Source: Lederbergia wuyishanensis
GTDB lineage: Bacteria; Bacillota; Bacilli; Bacillales; Bacillaceae_C
Direction: 5' to 3'
DNA: 64,000 nt
Assembly (NCBI RefSeq): GCF_022900255.1
Contig: NZ_JALIRM010000004.1
Span: forward strand, 1 to 64,000
Positions within the stretch are counted from its first letter, which is position 1, and each line of letters starts with the position of its first letter. This document shows positions 23,659 through 32,675 of the stretch, in pieces. A program made the translations under genes and the position numbers. Under the pieces are notes generated by a model. It ran no database searches. It was not told where the DNA came from and saw only the letters and a program-made list of their open reading frames with translations.

Positions 23659-26535
23659 GTGGCAATTATAAAATTAATTTTTCGTAAAATGCTGAACAAT
23701 CGTTGGCTAACTGGAAGCTTATTCCTCGGTTTGATCATTACCGTATCATTAGTCTCCAGTATTCCAACTTATACTTCCAGCGTTTTACAAAAATTATTGA
23801 TTCGAGAATTAGAAGACCATCAAGTGAAAAAAAATCAATATCCAGGAGAATTTTCTTTTTCGGATTCATTTGCTCAAGCGATTGTTAAAAATCCTGCAGA
23901 AGCATTAAGTAAAGTTGAACAGATTAAAGAGACTAACATTAATAATGTCGGATTGCCTATATTAGCGGATGTCAATTTAATCGGAACCACTCCACTTAGA
24001 ACAATGTATGAGGATGAGGAGAGAAGAGGCCAGTCTCAAAATGCGGCAAAACTGCTGATGATTACTGGGTTAGAGAAGCATATTACCATTTCAGACGGTA
24101 CATATCCTAGTGATAAGACAACCGATGGGGTTGTGGAAGTACTAGTATCTGAAACGGCACTTGTAAAACGAAGTATGGTTCTCGGAACTAAATTCATTAT
24201 AGGAAATGAGAATCACAAGTTTACCGTCATGCCGGTCGGAACGTTTCAGCCTAAATCAGAAGAAAATCCGTACTGGGCGCTATTACCTCAATCATTTAGT
24301 GATGATTTTATTGTTAACGAAAAATGGTTTAAAAATGAATTAGTTAAAAACCATGAAGAGATTTTAGGTATTGGAAGATTTAGCACGGCATTCGATTATC
24401 AACAAATAACAAGTGAGCATTTTCCGGCATTGCTTTCTCTTTCAAATAAAATGAAGTCTCAAATTGCTAGTGTGAAAAAAGCAACTCTTTTATTTAATTT
24501 TCCAATTAGTACTATTTTAAAATCATATGATACTAAAGGAAAGCAAATGACGACAATGCTCTGGTCATTGAATGTTCCGGTTCTCATCATGCTAGCCATT
24601 TATTTATATATGATTTCCCGCTTAATTATTGAACGACAATTAAATGAGATAGCCGTTTTTACTAGTAGGGGAGCGAGTCGTTTTCAGATTCTAGGAATCT
24701 ATTTTATTGAAATAGCCATTCTAGGAGCGCTTGCGCTTTTAATAGGTCCTATCATAGGTTTGCAGCTTTGTAAATTACTCGGTGCTTCCAATGGTTTCCT
24801 TGAATTTATTCAAAGATCAGCATTGCCAGTCAAAATTTCCGCAAAAGCATATCTTTATGCATTGCTAGCCGTATTAGCTTCTATCGTGATGATTATGATT
24901 CCAGTCTATAGAGCTTCCGGTCAAAGTATTGTCAGTCATAAACAGCAAATTGCGAGGGATGTTGGTAAGGTACCTTGGTATTCAATTGTTTTTGAATTTG
25001 CTGTACTTGGAATAGCCATTTATGGACTCGTTTCTTTTAACCGTAGTCAGAAGTTTTTACAATCTCTTGATGTTGAGAGTTCCGATATTATGATTGATCC
25101 TGAACTTTTTTTCATGCCGGCTCTTTTCATCATTGGGTTAGGTTTAGTAGCATTAAGAATTTATCCATTGATATTGAAGTTAATTTATAAAATTGGAGAA
25201 AAGTTTTGGCCAGTATCGTTGTATAGTACATTTTTACAAGTAAGTAGGTCAACGAAGCAATACCAATTTCTTATGTTGTTTCTTGTAATGACGATCGGAA
25301 TGGGTGTGTTCAGCGCGAGTGCAGCCAGAACCATAAACACAAATTTGGAAGAACAGTTGCTTTATAAAAATGGTTCGGAAGTCCGCATGCTATTAAGATG
25401 GGAAAGCAGCCGTCCATTAAGTAGTGGTTATATGCCTCCAAGTCCAAGTGGACCAGAAGGGGGCGGTGGAGATTCGAATGGTGCTGGTTTAGCGGAAGTT
25501 GAACCAGTCGTTTATACGGAACCACCATTTGATCCTATTCAAAAGTTAAAACATGTAGAGCACGCTGCTAAAGTATTTAAAAAGAATTCGGTATCCGTTA
25601 CAACTCCAAGTGGAAAAAGTATCCATTACCCCACTTTAATGGCAATTGAACCGAAAGCTTTTGGGGAAACAGCATGGTTTAAGCCTTCTTTACTGCCGCA
25701 TCATTGGTATCAATATTTGAACTTGATTGCGAAGGAGCCAAGTGCTGTACTTGTTTCGAAAAAAGCAGCTGAATCCTTAGATTTAAAGCAAGGTGATTAT
25801 ATTACGATGCAATGGGCAGGTTCCGACTACGGTGAATTTGTAGTATATGGAATTATTGATTATTGGCCATCGTTTAATCCTCTTGCAAAGGTAGATGATA
25901 GCAAATCCGAAGGAGCGCTGATTGTAGCCAACCTGCCATATGTTCAAAATATGCTTGGACTGGAACCTTATGAGGTTTGGTTGAAATTGAAACCAGATAC
26001 TACTCGTGCTGAGTTTTATCAAGAGGTTAAGGACGCTAAAATACCAGTAACTGTCATGAACGATGTGAATCCGCAAATAACCGATTTGAAAAATGGAGCA
26101 TTGTTGTTAGGATTAAATGGTACAATGACATTAGGGTTCCTTATATCGTTATTGATCTCGTTTATCGGATTCCTCTTATATTGGGTGCTGACGATCAAAT
26201 CAAGAACACTACAATATGGAATTTACAGGGCAATGGGAATTCCAATGCCAAAATTAGTCGGGATACTAGTTTCTGAACAACTCTTGACTTCGGGCTTTGC
26301 TTGTATACTCGGAATCATTGTAGGAGGAATAACAAGTCAATTATACGTTCCATTATTCAAGCTTTCGTTGAATGTAAGGGACTTAATGCCGCCATTTACT
26401 GTAATTTCCAATGCAAGCGATGAGGCGAAGATCTATATTTTTGCTGCTGCTATGCTAATTTTAGGATCCGCTATATTAATCGGCTTCTTGAGAAAAATAA
26501 AAATTCATCAAGCCATAAAGTTAGGTGAAGATTAA
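23659..26535 (+). CDS. Large FtsX-family ABC permease with two FtsX units
   Basis: A 958-residue permease with a GTG start behind AGGAGGG. One N-terminal membrane segment (about 15-38) precedes an extracellular domain. The first FtsX unit with several segments is near 300-420, two more segments lie near 430-520, and a second unit lies near 815-950 (TIKSRTLQYGIYRAMGIPMP). Between them is a second outer domain with a Gly/Pro-rich linker, MPPSPSGPEGGGGDSNGAG. The arrangement resembles the large duplicated permeases of Firmicute peptide or lipid ABC systems. The next ATPase overlaps its stop by one base. Confidence 0.87.
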   Translation: MAIIKLIFRKMLNNRWLTGSLFLGLIITVSLVSSIPTYTSSVLQKLLIRELEDHQVKKNQYPGEFSFSDSFAQAIVKNPAEALSKVEQIKETNINNVGLPILADVNLIGTTPLRTMYEDEERRGQSQNAAKLLMITGLEKHITISDGTYPSDKTTDGVVEVLVSETALVKRSMVLGTKFIIGNENHKFTVMPVGTFQPKSEENPYWALLPQSFSDDFIVNEKWFKNELVKNHEEILGIGRFSTAFDYQQITSEHFPALLSLSNKMKSQIASVKKATLLFNFPISTILKSYDTKGKQMTTMLWSLNVPVLIMLAIYLYMISRLIIERQLNEIAVFTSRGASRFQILGIYFIEIAILGALALLIGPIIGLQLCKLLGASNGFLEFIQRSALPVKISAKAYLYALLAVLASIVMIMIPVYRASGQSIVSHKQQIARDVGKVPWYSIVFEFAVLGIAIYGLVSFNRSQKFLQSLDVESSDIMIDPELFFMPALFIIGLGLVALRIYPLILKLIYKIGEKFWPVSLYSTFLQVSRSTKQYQFLMLFLVMTIGMGVFSASAARTINTNLEEQLLYKNGSEVRMLLRWESSRPLSSGYMPPSPSGPEGGGGDSNGAGLAEVEPVVYTEPPFDPIQKLKHVEHAAKVFKKNSVSVTTPSGKSIHYPTLMAIEPKAFGETAWFKPSLLPHHWYQYLNLIAKEPSAVLVSKKAAESLDLKQGDYITMQWAGSDYGEFVVYGIIDYWPSFNPLAKVDDSKSEGALIVANLPYVQNMLGLEPYEVWLKLKPDTTRAEFYQEVKDAKIPVTVMNDVNPQITDLKNGALLLGLNGTMTLGFLISLLISFIGFLLYWVLTIKSRTLQYGIYRAMGIPMPKLVGILVSEQLLTSGFACILGIIVGGITSQLYVPLFKLSLNVRDLMPPFTVISNASDEAKIYIFAAAMLILGSAILIGFLRKIKIHQAIKLGED

Positions 26536-27434
26536 TGATCGATTGCCAAAATTTAATGAAAATCTATAAGATTGATGATGATCATGAAGTTATCGCATTG
26601 CAAGGACTGGATCTAAGAGTTGAGCAAGGTGAAATAATGGGGATTATCGGAAGTAGTGGTAGTGGAAAATCCACATTACTTAACATGCTTGGTGGATTGG
26701 ACCGTCCAACAGCTGGGAAGCTAATCGTAGGCGGTAAGGATCTGCTCCGTTTATCCGATAAAGATTTAGTGAAATATAAACTCGAAACAGTCGGCTTTGT
26801 TTGGCAAAATAATGCCCGTAACTTGATCCCTTACTTGACGGCAATTGAAAATGTCGAGCTGCCGATGTTAATAAAAGGACGCCATAAACGTGAACGTGCA
26901 AAAGAGTTATTAGAAATGGTCGGAATGGGCCATCGAATTAATAACAAACTAAGTGCACTGTCCGGCGGTGAACAGCAACGGGTGGCAATCGCCATCTCCC
27001 TTGCCAATAATCCCAAACTAGTATTGGCAGACGAACCGACGGGAAGCGTGGATGTGAAAACAGCCGATATCATCTTAGACGTTTTTCGTAATTTAAACAG
27101 GGAACTTGGAGTAACAATCGTTATTGTTACCCATGATACCCAGCTTACGAGAAAAATGGATCGTGTCGTTGCCATTCGTGACGGAAAAACATCTAGTGAG
27201 ATCTTACGTAAATCGTACTATATAAATAATGACGAGAACGAAAGCAGCGATGACGGTATGGAAGAGGATACACACGTGGAATTGGCAGTCCTCGATAGTG
27301 CAAGAAGAATCCAAGTACCAGAAAGTTACTTAGAAGCCATCGGAATTTCCGAAACAAACAAAGTAAGAATGGAACTAGAAGATGGAAAAATAGTCATCGT
27401 CAATCCCAATGAAATAAAATCAAAAGTTGTATAA
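26535..27434 (+). CDS. ABC ATPase with C-terminal AbrB-like domain
   Basis: A 299-residue protein. Residues 1-225 form a MacB-type ATPase with Walker A GSSGSGKST at 39-47, signature LSGGEQQR at 142-149, Walker B LVLADEP at 162-168 and switch His200. After an acidic linker (NNDENESSDDGMEED), residues about 246-291 look like an AbrB/MazE swapped-hairpin unit: LDSARRIQVPESYLEAIGI then VRMELEDGKIVIVNP. The fold match is by pattern only. Such units bind DNA or drive dimerisation. It is the second ATPase of the operon and ends at a terminator. Confidence 0.83.
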   Translation: MIDCQNLMKIYKIDDDHEVIALQGLDLRVEQGEIMGIIGSSGSGKSTLLNMLGGLDRPTAGKLIVGGKDLLRLSDKDLVKYKLETVGFVWQNNARNLIPYLTAIENVELPMLIKGRHKRERAKELLEMVGMGHRINNKLSALSGGEQQRVAIAISLANNPKLVLADEPTGSVDVKTADIILDVFRNLNRELGVTIVIVTHDTQLTRKMDRVVAIRDGKTSSEILRKSYYINNDENESSDDGMEEDTHVELAVLDSARRIQVPESYLEAIGISETNKVRMELEDGKIVIVNPNEIKSKVV

Positions 27435-27449
27435 ACAATGTACATGAAA

Positions 27450-27486
27450 ACGGCCGTCCCATTTCGAATAGGGATGGCTTTTTTTG
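27450..27486 (+). terminator. Terminator after the ABC export operon
   Basis: The stem GCCGTCCC/GGGATGGC with one G-U pair is followed by eight T residues. Confidence 0.9.
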
Positions 27487-27637
27487 TTATGTTTTTGTAG
27501 TAGATTTGGATATTAAATGGTTCGATTTTAGAGAGGATTCTTATCCAAAGTTTATTTCCAAGTAGTATTTTCAACCATACTTGAAATAGTAAGGGATTAC
27601 GTTCGAATTAGGATCTAAATGATGTTCATCAAAGTAT

Positions 27638-27845
27638 GTATTGGTGACCTGACCTTCATGATTTTGTTTATGAAGGTAACCAATTTCCGTAATGCTGCCC
27701 TTGTGGTTCGTGAATTCGTTAACCAAGGTAACAATCCCAGTATTGGTGACCTAGACCTTCATGATCTTGTTTACAAAGGTAACCAATCGCCATATCGGTG
27801 ATCGTAGTCTCTCATTATTTCAGTTACAAAGGTAATTAATCTGCA
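27638..27845. repeat. About 51-bp tandem repeat, four diverged copies
   Basis: Units start near 27641, 27692, 27743 and 27795. Copies 1 and 3 are the most alike (TTGGTGACCT, CCTTCATGAT, AAGGTAACCAAT). Copies 2 and 4 are worn but keep the AAGGTAA end. The period is 17 codons and a short open frame crosses it, but no ribosome site fits. The stretch 27487-27900 contains no convincing gene. Confidence 0.8.
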
Positions 27846-27900
27846 AAATAGGTTTAATAACGCCACTACCTCAAATAATCTTTTGTTTCTCTTTATCTTT

Positions 27901-27965
27901 ATAAAGCGCTTACATTGACTTTTTACTATGCAAGAAGTAATATTTATTAATAAAGTTATCGATAA
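27901..27965 (+). promoter_or_regulatory. cre, SigA promoter and LacI-type operator of the epimerase operon
   Basis: The cre match ATAAAGCGCTTACA at 27901-27914 agrees with the consensus at 12 of 14 positions. It is followed at once by TTGACT (27915-27920), 17 bp and TAATAT (27938-27943). The perfect palindrome TTATCGATAA at 27956-27965 has the central CG common in LacI-family operators and lies just downstream of the expected start of transcription. The LacI gene is second in this operon, suggesting autoregulation. Confidence 0.7.
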
Positions 27966-27995
27966 ATTAATACTCCTTATATGGGGGGGAAGCAT

Positions 27996-29186
27996 TTGAT
28001 CAAATTAAAAGAAGAAGTGACACGAGAGTTGACTGAGCATATTCTCCCGTTTTGGTTAAAGCTACAAGACAAAGAGTATGGCGGTCTATACGGATTAGTA
28101 GATTATGATTTGACGGTAAACGAAGAGGCTGATAAAAGTGGTATTGTTACAGCGAGATTTCTTTGGACTTTTTCAGCTGCATATCGTGCAACGGGTAATC
28201 CAGAGTACCTGGAAGCGGCGAAGAAATTATTCCGTTTTCTAAAAGAAAAAGTATTTGATCAAGAGTTTTCAGGTCTCTATTGGCTTTTAGATTACAAGGG
28301 TGATCCGAAAGATACGAGAAAGCATGTGTACACACAAACATTTGGGGTGTATTCATGTAGTGAATATTTTATGGCATCCAAGGATGAAGAAGCGCTTGAA
28401 CTGGCCAAAACTATCTATTTTTTAATTGAAGAAAAAGGATTTAATCGTGAAATCAATGCATACTGTGAAGAATTTGATAGGGAATGGAATGATATGCCCA
28501 ATCAAATGTTAAGTGGTAATGGAATATTAGCTGATATCACAATGAACACTCATATTCATGTTCTTGAGGCATATACGAACTTATATAAGGCGTGGCCAGC
28601 CCCTGAATTGCAAGAGAGAATCGAAAATCTTCTTCACATTTTACACGACAACATCTACATACAAGAAACAAAGTTTCTAGGTGTGTTTTTTGATAAAAAT
28701 TGGAACAATCTCATTGATGTAAAATCATTTGGTCATGATATCGAAGCGAGTTGGTTAATAGATGAAGCGATCCAAACGATTGCCATTGAAAATCCAGCTT
28801 ATAACCAAATGGTAATTGATATTGCTTATAATATTGCAGATTGCGCTATTGAAGAAGATGGATCGCTCGTCAATGAACAAGTTGGTAATGAAATAGACCG
28901 AACAAGAGTCTGGTGGGTGCAAGCCGAAGCAGCTGTTGGATTTTATAATGCGTATGAACGTACTGGAGATGAAAGATTCCTCAAGCTGACTAAGGGTTTA
29001 TGGGACTATATGAAATCGTATTTGATTGACAAACGCGAAAACGGTGAATGGTATTCAGCTGTAAATCCAGATGGTCAACCTCAAAAAATAAATATTGCGG
29101 ATTCGTGGAAAGCCTCTTATCATAACGGGCGATTTTGTTTAGAATTTATGAAAAGAACACGGACAATTGAAAGGTTTTCAGGATAA
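27996..29186 (+). CDS. AGE-family epimerase, cellobiose/mannobiose 2-epimerase
   Basis: About 396 residues with an (alpha/alpha)6-barrel pattern. Landmarks of cellobiose 2-epimerases are present: the catalytic-type His in FGHDIEASWLIDEA, TRVWWVQAEAAVGF and WKASYHNGRFCLE. The family converts the reducing-end glucose of a beta-1,4 disaccharide to mannose, or the reverse, so it can turn mannobiose into mannosylglucose. The TTG at 27996 is favoured because GGGGGGGA lies directly before it; ATG 27981 overlaps that site. It heads an operon with the LacI regulator. Confidence 0.85.
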   Translation: MIKLKEEVTRELTEHILPFWLKLQDKEYGGLYGLVDYDLTVNEEADKSGIVTARFLWTFSAAYRATGNPEYLEAAKKLFRFLKEKVFDQEFSGLYWLLDYKGDPKDTRKHVYTQTFGVYSCSEYFMASKDEEALELAKTIYFLIEEKGFNREINAYCEEFDREWNDMPNQMLSGNGILADITMNTHIHVLEAYTNLYKAWPAPELQERIENLLHILHDNIYIQETKFLGVFFDKNWNNLIDVKSFGHDIEASWLIDEAIQTIAIENPAYNQMVIDIAYNIADCAIEEDGSLVNEQVGNEIDRTRVWWVQAEAAVGFYNAYERTGDERFLKLTKGLWDYMKSYLIDKRENGEWYSAVNPDGQPQKINIADSWKASYHNGRFCLEFMKRTRTIERFSG

Positions 29187-29268
29187 TCCAAGTAGAACCT
29201 GCTAAAATAATAGCAACTTTTATAGAAATAATATGAACGGCTGCATGCTGTGCACGTGAGGGATATCA

Positions 29269-30282
29269 ATGAAAAACAATGTAACGATGAGGGATATCGC
29301 TGAAAAGATAGGAGTCAGCAGTGTGACGGTTTCTAAAGCACTGAATGACAAAGAAGGCGTCAGCGATGAATTAAAAGAAAAGATTAAACAATTAGCAGAA
29401 AAAATGGGATATCGATTTAACACGGCAGCAAGATCGATGAAAGATGGGCTATCATTCAATATTGGCGTTATTATTCCTGAACGTTTTACAGGTTTAGCTC
29501 AATCGTTTTATTTGAATTTTTATCAATCGATATCAAAAGTTCTTGAAGAACAAGGGTATTATGGTATCCTGCATATTTTGAGATCTGAAGATGAGGATGA
29601 ATTAAAGCTTCCGAGAATTTATTTGGAACAAAAGGTTGATGGCTTTATAATACTAGGGCAAATTAAGAAGCCTTACATTAAAAAATTGCAAACGGTAGAA
29701 CTGCCAACTGTATTCATGGATTTTTATGATGACGAGTCAAATATGGATGCGGTCATTACCGATAATTTTTATGGCGCATATGATATTACTAATTACCTGA
29801 TTCGAAACGGCCATGAAAAAATTGCGTATGTCGGCAATATTTATTCGACTAGCAGTATTCAAGATCGATTTCTCGGTTACTATAAATCCTTGCTTGAACA
29901 TAATATAAAACTAAACGAGAGATATATTTTGAGTGATCGTGACGAACATGGAAAGTATGTTGAGCTTGAATTCCCTGAGGATCTTCCTACAGCATTTGTA
30001 TGTAATTGTGATCAAATCGCACATCTTTTAATCGCAAAATTGAAAGATTTAGGTTATCGTGTTCCGGAAGATTTCTCCGTTGTTGGATTTGATAACGATA
30101 TTTATGCGACAATTACAGAACCAAGGCTAACAACAGTTGAAGTGAATGTTGAAGAAATGTCGCGAACGGCGGTCGGATTTATTCATGAAAAAATACGTGA
30201 CAAAGATAAGAAACATGGGAGAGTACAGGTAAAAGGAAATATCGTTTACAGGGATTCGGTGAAAAAAATAACGAAAAATTAA
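29269..30282 (+). CDS. LacI-family repressor, probable mannan regulator
   Basis: A 337-residue LacI-family regulator. The N-terminal helix-turn-helix is MRDIAEKIGVSSVTVSKALN, the hinge region continues through YRFNTAARSMKDG, and a periplasmic-binding-protein-like sugar domain follows (FVCNCDQIAHLLIAKLKDLGYRVPEDFSVVGFDND). TGAGGGATATC precedes the ATG and the same string recurs inside codons 5-8, so a start at the second ATG cannot be excluded. It follows the epimerase gene and lies before the mannan hydrolases, which makes it their likely regulator. Confidence 0.88.
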   Translation: MKNNVTMRDIAEKIGVSSVTVSKALNDKEGVSDELKEKIKQLAEKMGYRFNTAARSMKDGLSFNIGVIIPERFTGLAQSFYLNFYQSISKVLEEQGYYGILHILRSEDEDELKLPRIYLEQKVDGFIILGQIKKPYIKKLQTVELPTVFMDFYDDESNMDAVITDNFYGAYDITNYLIRNGHEKIAYVGNIYSTSSIQDRFLGYYKSLLEHNIKLNERYILSDRDEHGKYVELEFPEDLPTAFVCNCDQIAHLLIAKLKDLGYRVPEDFSVVGFDNDIYATITEPRLTTVEVNVEEMSRTAVGFIHEKIRDKDKKHGRVQVKGNIVYRDSVKKITKN

Positions 30283-30307
30283 AAGAGAGAGGCTGCCCTC
30301 TCTCTTT
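30282..30307. terminator. Bidirectional terminator between lacI-type and GH36 genes
   Basis: The perfect 11-bp stem AAAGAGAGAGG/CCTCTCTCTTT has a 4-nt loop. T-rich flanks on both strands suit the two converging genes. Confidence 0.86.
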
Positions 30308-30309
30308 CC

Positions 30310-32475
30310 TTATTGTGCCCGTAATTTAAACCATGTACTAGCATAATCGCCATGTAGTTTTGGCAAATAAATCCCTGCGTTAAGCAGTTGGTCTCCACCA
30401 TACACAATACCGTCATTTACGGAAACATAGTTAAATTCAGGATTCAGTCCTTTTAAAACTAATCGTTTATTAAGCATTTGTGGTTCAGCCAATACTTTAA
30501 AATAAAAGACTAATGCTTCGCGTTGATCCTCTGAAACGAACATCCATGCCGCTTCATTACCTATAAATGGGTTTTTCAAACGATAAAAATCTCCCTTTTG
30601 AACGAGTGGGCGAATTTCTTTATACAATGAAACTTGCTGTTTGGCGATTTCTTTTTCCTCATTTGAAAAAGTTCTTAAATCCATTTCGTACCCAAAGTTT
30701 CCGGACATCGCAACATCTCCACGCGTAGTAAGTGGAGTCATTCTTCCAACTTGATGATTTGGAATAGAAGAAATATGTGCACCCATAGAGCTGTTCGGAT
30801 AAATAATACTTGTCCCGTATTGTATTCTTAAACGTTCTATCGCATCTGTTGTATCACTTGTCCATGTTTGTGGCATGTAGAAAAGCATACCAGGATCAAA
30901 ACGGCCTCCACCACTTGAACAGCTTTCGAATAAGATATGCGGGAATTTTGTTGTGATTCTCTCAAGTAATTCATATAATCCAAGAACATAACGATGACCA
31001 ATTTCAGTTTGTTGGCTAGTAGGCCAATCTACGGAACCGATTTCCGTTAAATATCGATTCATATCCCATTTGATATAAGAAATAGGGACCCTTGTAAAAA
31101 TATCACTTAATACCTCAAATATATAATCCCGTACTTCTTTTCTAGAAAAATCTAGTACCAATTGGTTTCTTTGTAAGGTTCTTCGCCTATCTTTTACATG
31201 AATGCACCAATCAGGATGCTTTTTATAAAGTTCACTTTCTGGTGACACCATTTCAGGTTCGACCCATAGTCCGAATTGCAATCCAGTGGCTTTAACACGC
31301 TCTGCTAAATCTTCAAGGCCATTTGGCAATTTTCTACGATCCTCATACCAATCACCGAGAGATGTCGTATCGTCATCCCTTTTTCCAAACCAGCCATCAT
31401 CTAAAACGAAAAGTTCAATTCCGAGCTCAGCACCTGCTTCGGCAATCGATACAATTTTATCTGCATCAAAATTAAAATAAGTTGCTTCCCAGTTATTTAC
31501 AAGAATTGGACGTTCCTTGTCTCGGAAATTTCCTCTTGCAAGTCGTGTGCGATACAATTTATGGTACGTTCTTGACATACCTCCTATACCTTCGCTTGAA
31601 TATACCATAACCGTTTCTGGTGTTTGAAAGTGATCTCCTGGATTTAATGTCCAGCCAAAATCAAAAGGATTGATTCCAATAGAAATCCTTGTATTAAAAT
31701 ATTGATCAACTTCCGCTTCTGCAAGAAAACTTCCGCTATACACTAGACTGAAACCGTATACATCTCCGTGATCTTCATTCGCATCTGGCCTCTTAATCAC
31801 AACAAAAGGATTATGTTGATGGCTGCTTACACCACGTTTACTATTAATGCTAGTAGAGCCGGGAAGTAAAGGTCTTGTACGTACTTGAGCTTCCCTTGCC
31901 CAAGCTCCTGAAAGGTACATCATTTCATAATCTGAATCATGAAAATCAATGGATGCACTAAGGGCACGCCATAGCTCAATAGGATCTTCGCCTTCATTTA
32001 AAAATTTAACTGATCTCGCAATAGCATTATGATCTGCAAATACCGTATAACTAAGGAAAACAGTTAGACCACTATATTCATCTCTTAATTCAAGTTCAAG
32101 TGTCTCAGCTTCATTTTCGTTTTCTACATACACAGCAGGCAGACCTTCTAACTTCGGTTTTCCTTTAATAACTCGATGTTTTTTATAAACAAGTTCAGTT
32201 ATTCTGCTTCCATCTGACAAATGAACTTGGTATGCAGGACTTCTAAAGTCACCAGTTCCGTATTGGGGATATTCTTGGGGAAGCCCGTCTAGTGGAAGGC
32301 TATTGTGTTTATCGTCCCAGCGAGGAGCAATAAATTGTTCCAAACTCTTTTCGTGGCGCAATTTTTTACCCCAATATGCGTGGGCAGGAGTTCCATTTAC
32401 GATCTGAATGATGTAGCTCATATCTTTTGCTTGAAGATGAAATATGTTAGATTGATCTTCGTAATGGATAGTCAT
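30310..32475 (-). CDS. GH36 alpha-galactosidase
   Basis: A 721-residue GH36 retaining alpha-galactosidase. After an N-terminal beta-sandwich, the barrel carries VLDDGWFGKRDDD, the nucleophile Asp of KWDMNRYL (about 471), CSSGGGRFDPGM and the acid/base motif SDTTDA (about 540-545). The start is 32475, with AAGGGAG 8 nt upstream; the longer frame from 32535 lies before that site. There is no signal peptide. It probably removes alpha-1,6-galactose from galactomanno- or raffinose-type oligosaccharides in the cytoplasm. It is divergent from the mannanase operon. Confidence 0.93.
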   Translation of the reverse strand: MTIHYEDQSNIFHLQAKDMSYIIQIVNGTPAHAYWGKKLRHEKSLEQFIAPRWDDKHNSLPLDGLPQEYPQYGTGDFRSPAYQVHLSDGSRITELVYKKHRVIKGKPKLEGLPAVYVENENEAETLELELRDEYSGLTVFLSYTVFADHNAIARSVKFLNEGEDPIELWRALSASIDFHDSDYEMMYLSGAWAREAQVRTRPLLPGSTSINSKRGVSSHQHNPFVVIKRPDANEDHGDVYGFSLVYSGSFLAEAEVDQYFNTRISIGINPFDFGWTLNPGDHFQTPETVMVYSSEGIGGMSRTYHKLYRTRLARGNFRDKERPILVNNWEATYFNFDADKIVSIAEAGAELGIELFVLDDGWFGKRDDDTTSLGDWYEDRRKLPNGLEDLAERVKATGLQFGLWVEPEMVSPESELYKKHPDWCIHVKDRRRTLQRNQLVLDFSRKEVRDYIFEVLSDIFTRVPISYIKWDMNRYLTEIGSVDWPTSQQTEIGHRYVLGLYELLERITTKFPHILFESCSSGGGRFDPGMLFYMPQTWTSDTTDAIERLRIQYGTSIIYPNSSMGAHISSIPNHQVGRMTPLTTRGDVAMSGNFGYEMDLRTFSNEEKEIAKQQVSLYKEIRPLVQKGDFYRLKNPFIGNEAAWMFVSEDQREALVFYFKVLAEPQMLNKRLVLKGLNPEFNYVSVNDGIVYGGDQLLNAGIYLPKLHGDYASTWFKLRAQ

Positions 32476-32573
32476 TGAAAAATCTCCCTTATGTATTTTA
32501 AAAGCAAGTATAGTGTATGTCATATTAACTTTCAAAAGTCATGTTTCAAAATAATAAATTTTTGAAAAACAAA

Positions 32574-32602
32574 TTGCCTAAGGTTAACGATTAAGTTATG
32601 AT
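32574..32602 (+). promoter_or_regulatory. SigA-type promoter with palindrome for the mannan operon
   Basis: TTGCCT (32574-32579), 17 bp and TATGAT (32597-32602). The spacer holds GGTTAACGATTAAG, a near-palindrome with a CG centre that resembles TTATCGATAA at 27956. A LacI-family repressor bound here would block the polymerase. Confidence 0.6.
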
Positions 32603-32675
32603 TAATTTTACAGAACGAAAGTCACATCATGATGATTATCACACCTGATAAATATGATAACGGGGGAAAATTATT

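Noticed and set aside
27619-27801. 60-codon open frame with a repeated IGDLxxHDLVYKGNQ-like peptide
   Set aside because: It is open only because the repeat period is 51 bp, there is no ribosome site, and copies 2 and 4 break the pattern.
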